Shown here piece after piece: positions 6,682 through 7,800 of a stretch of DNA of 7,800 nt. The position numbers were made by a program, and so were the translations under genes. Location: positions 1-7,800 of the forward strand of contig JAITUS010000029.1 in the NCBI GenBank assembly GCA_031286185.1. Reading direction: 5' to 3'. A model generated the notes under the pieces. That model saw nothing but the letters and a program-made list of their open reading frames with translations, did not search any database and had not been told where the DNA came from. The DNA comes from Rickettsiales bacterium. Lineage in GTDB: Bacteria > Pseudomonadota > Alphaproteobacteria > Rickettsiales > Anaplasmataceae. Within the stretch, counting starts at the first letter, position 1. Every line of letters starts with the position of its first letter.

Positions 6682-6713
6682 TTTTCAAAGATTCAGCTGT
6701 ATAATATTTGATA

Positions 6714-7313
6714 TTACTTACCATAATAAGCACCGGCATCAGCTGATGTCACTATAGGACTAGTAGTTCCTGAATTTGGTGTGTCATTATTTGTAATGAC
6801 CTTAGACGTAAATTCGTAATATCCTGCACGTATATAATTTACCTCAGCCTCTTTTGTTGTATTGTTCAAACCTAACTTTTCTTTTGCTTTTGCTATGTTA
6901 TCAAGCTCAATATCCTAATTTGCTACTTTATTTATAGAAAAAAGGAATGAACACGATTGATCATCAGTACCAGGAAGCTTAGAACCGGCAATGTAGCACT
7001 CACTTTCACCAAGTCTGATTTTTGCACAATATTCTTTCATACTTTCCAGACTGGTGGAACCAAAAACTTTTTGTGCAGTTTCTATCGATAGAGCCAACAC
7101 TAGCTTACCATCTTTTTCATAAATGACACCTGAAGGGCCAGATTCCTTTAGCGTTTCATTTTTTGGTGGATCAGCGTTACTTACCTGACTTACCTTATTA
7201 CCAGACCACCAGTTTTTAACACTATTCCAACCTGATGAAATTTTTCTTGCAATCCATGAAACTCCCGTGTGATCAGCAATCCACTTAAAAAACTTTTTTA
7301 TGCTTTGCCACAT
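6714..7313 (-). pseudogene. W-rich Wolbachia hypothetical protein, paralogue B (in-frame TAG)
   Basis: ATG 7313 with an aggag Shine-Dalgarno 6-7 nt upstream opens a 199-codon frame to TAA 6714-6716, broken only by a TAG at 6917-6915 (codon 133). The first 29 residues (MWQSIKKFFKWIADHTGVSW, then IARKISSGW) are nearly identical to paralogue A. A linker (about 40-60) and a domain with VIYEKDGKLVLAL, IRLGESECYIAGS and, after the TAG, AKEKLGLNN follow. The KLGL motif after the TAG has a counterpart in A (CKLGLDEN), which shows that the 66 codons after the stop were once part of the protein. The function is unknown. The 132-residue truncated form could still be made. The gene has its own promoter and terminator and lies 80 bp past the capsid fragment. 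A substitution of a sense codon by TAG is the simplest explanation; stop read-through is unproven. Confidence 0.75.
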
Positions 7314-7318
7314 ATCTT

Positions 7319-7376
7319 ACTCCTAAAATTAATAACAAATTAACTTAATAATTACACAAAAAGCATAATATGTCAA
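7319..7376 (-). promoter_or_regulatory. Promoter and Shine-Dalgarno of paralogue B
   Basis: On the minus strand TTGACA (7376-7371) is followed after 16 bp by TAATTA (7354-7349), then an AT-rich leader and aggagt (7324-7319), a good Shine-Dalgarno 5 nt before the ATG. The -35 box and leader are shared with paralogue A. In A the Shine-Dalgarno is weaker (gagagt). Confidence 0.6.
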
Positions 7377-7393
7377 TTATTTTAGAGAATATT

Positions 7394-7693
7394 TTAGTAT
7401 TTGTCTGAGCTTGTAACCTTTAGCAATTTAATAGCACTGGTATTCACAACCTCTTCGCCGACACGCTTAGTGATAAAAAACCTAACATAAGGTTTATTCG
7501 TATAAGGGTCTCTCAGTATTCTCATCCCTCTGCTATCTACGATCTTATAAGCCTTTTTAAAATCTGCTATTGCGATTACCGGCAGCTTGCTTGGCGCAGG
7601 TGGCACATCAGCAGATTAATACACTGGTATCCCCATTAAAGTATCTGGAGCTTCAAGCGACAAACTTGGCTGCCATAAGGTATTGACCTTTCT
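7394..7693 (-). pseudogene. HK97-type major capsid protein, C-terminal fragment
   Basis: Read leftward from the IS boundary, the frame gives RKVNTLWQPSLSLEAPDTLM and GIPVY, then a TAA (7618-7616), then SADVPPAPSKLPVIAIADFK and onward to the natural stop at 7396-7394. The patterns LWQPSL, PDTLMGIPVY, SADVP, DFKKAYKIVDSRGMRILRDP, TNKPYVRF and TKRVGEEVVNTSAIKLLK are those of the C-terminal A/P-domain region of HK97-fold phage capsid proteins, which build the icosahedral shell. The stop replaces one residue between PVY and SADVP, where family members commonly have a charged residue, so GAA to TAA is plausible. About 99 codons remain of a normal ~400. The upstream part is replaced by the IS beginning at about 7694. 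A GTG at 7606 could start a 70-residue piece, but this is unlikely to be meaningful. Confidence 0.85.
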
Positions 7694-7800
7694 GAGAACC
7701 TGTTTAAAATCTCGAAGAGATGAGGTAAAATAAGCATAGATTAATAATGAGGTGTCTATGCGGAAAAGTTATCCAAGCAGTATAAGTCGAGAGCAATTTG
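7694..7800 (+). mobile_element. Left end of an IS5-family insertion sequence
   Basis: The capsid reading frame ends abruptly at 7693, and a new sequence starts gagaacctgttt, a plausible terminal inverted repeat. It carries a small hairpin (atctc 7709-7713 with gagat 7717-7721) and runs into a transposase start. The exact end and the target duplication cannot be fixed because the right end lies outside the window. The transposase N-terminus resembles the Wolbachia IS5-type element ISWpi1, from memory. Confidence 0.75.
7758..7800 (+). CDS. IS5-type transposase, N-terminal 14 codons
   Basis: ATG 7758 has a gaggtg Shine-Dalgarno ending a few bases upstream and begins MRKSYPSSISREQF, then runs off the window. 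This is the typical start of Wolbachia IS5-family transposases, which catalyse DDE-type cut or copy of the element. The catalytic residues lie outside the window, so whether it is intact cannot be said. Confidence 0.75.
   Translation, partial: MRKSYPSSISREQF

Overview
The window looks like a Wolbachia (Anaplasmataceae, Rickettsiales) chromosome segment, most likely from an insect-type strain. The evidence is AT-rich sequence, an ankyrin-repeat gene, short palindromic repeats around the core 'atcccagtg…cactgggat', phage/GTA-type structural gene remnants next to an ordinary housekeeping gene (rmuC), an IS5-type insertion sequence, and many broken reading frames. The assignment comes from recognising these families, not from a database match.

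Layout. 1-190: a repeat element made of two back-to-back perfect hairpins followed by imperfect 22-24 bp tandem units. 191-441: no gene seen. 442-1410 (minus): an ankyrin-repeat gene split by one in-frame TAA. 1411-1679: intergenic, with a small remnant of the same repeat family. 1680-2006 (plus): a small coiled-coil protein of unknown function. 2168-3538 (plus): a structural cluster with a gp6-like head-tail connector (three frameshifts), a DUF3168-type tail terminator (one frameshift) and an intact TP901-1-type major tail tube gene. 3588-4373 (plus): an intact 261-aa charged protein I do not recognise. 4392-5750 (minus): intact rmuC, convergent with the preceding gene. 5844-6574 and 6714-7313 (minus): two tandem paralogues, each with its own promoter and terminator and both interrupted. 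7394-7693 (minus): the C-terminal piece of an HK97-type major capsid gene with one in-frame stop, cut off by an IS. 7694-7800: left end of that IS with the first 14 codons of its transposase.

Together, the capsid piece, connector, DUF3168 protein and tail tube are the part list and relative order of an alphaproteobacterial gene-transfer-agent (RcGTA-like) head-tail module, here split onto two strands around rmuC. No complete particle could be made from this window. The two W-rich paralogues between the capsid piece and rmuC are the least explained part. Their 5' leader and first ~29 residues are far better conserved than their bodies, which suggests the N-terminus is the functional constant part.

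A striking overall pattern is that every well-resolved frameshift (five of five) is equivalent to the loss of one base from a short homopolymer, and four other lesions are single in-frame stops. rmuC, the tail tube gene and the 261-aa gene are clean. This fits ongoing decay of phage-derived and accessory genes, but homopolymer errors in the assembly would look the same and must be excluded.
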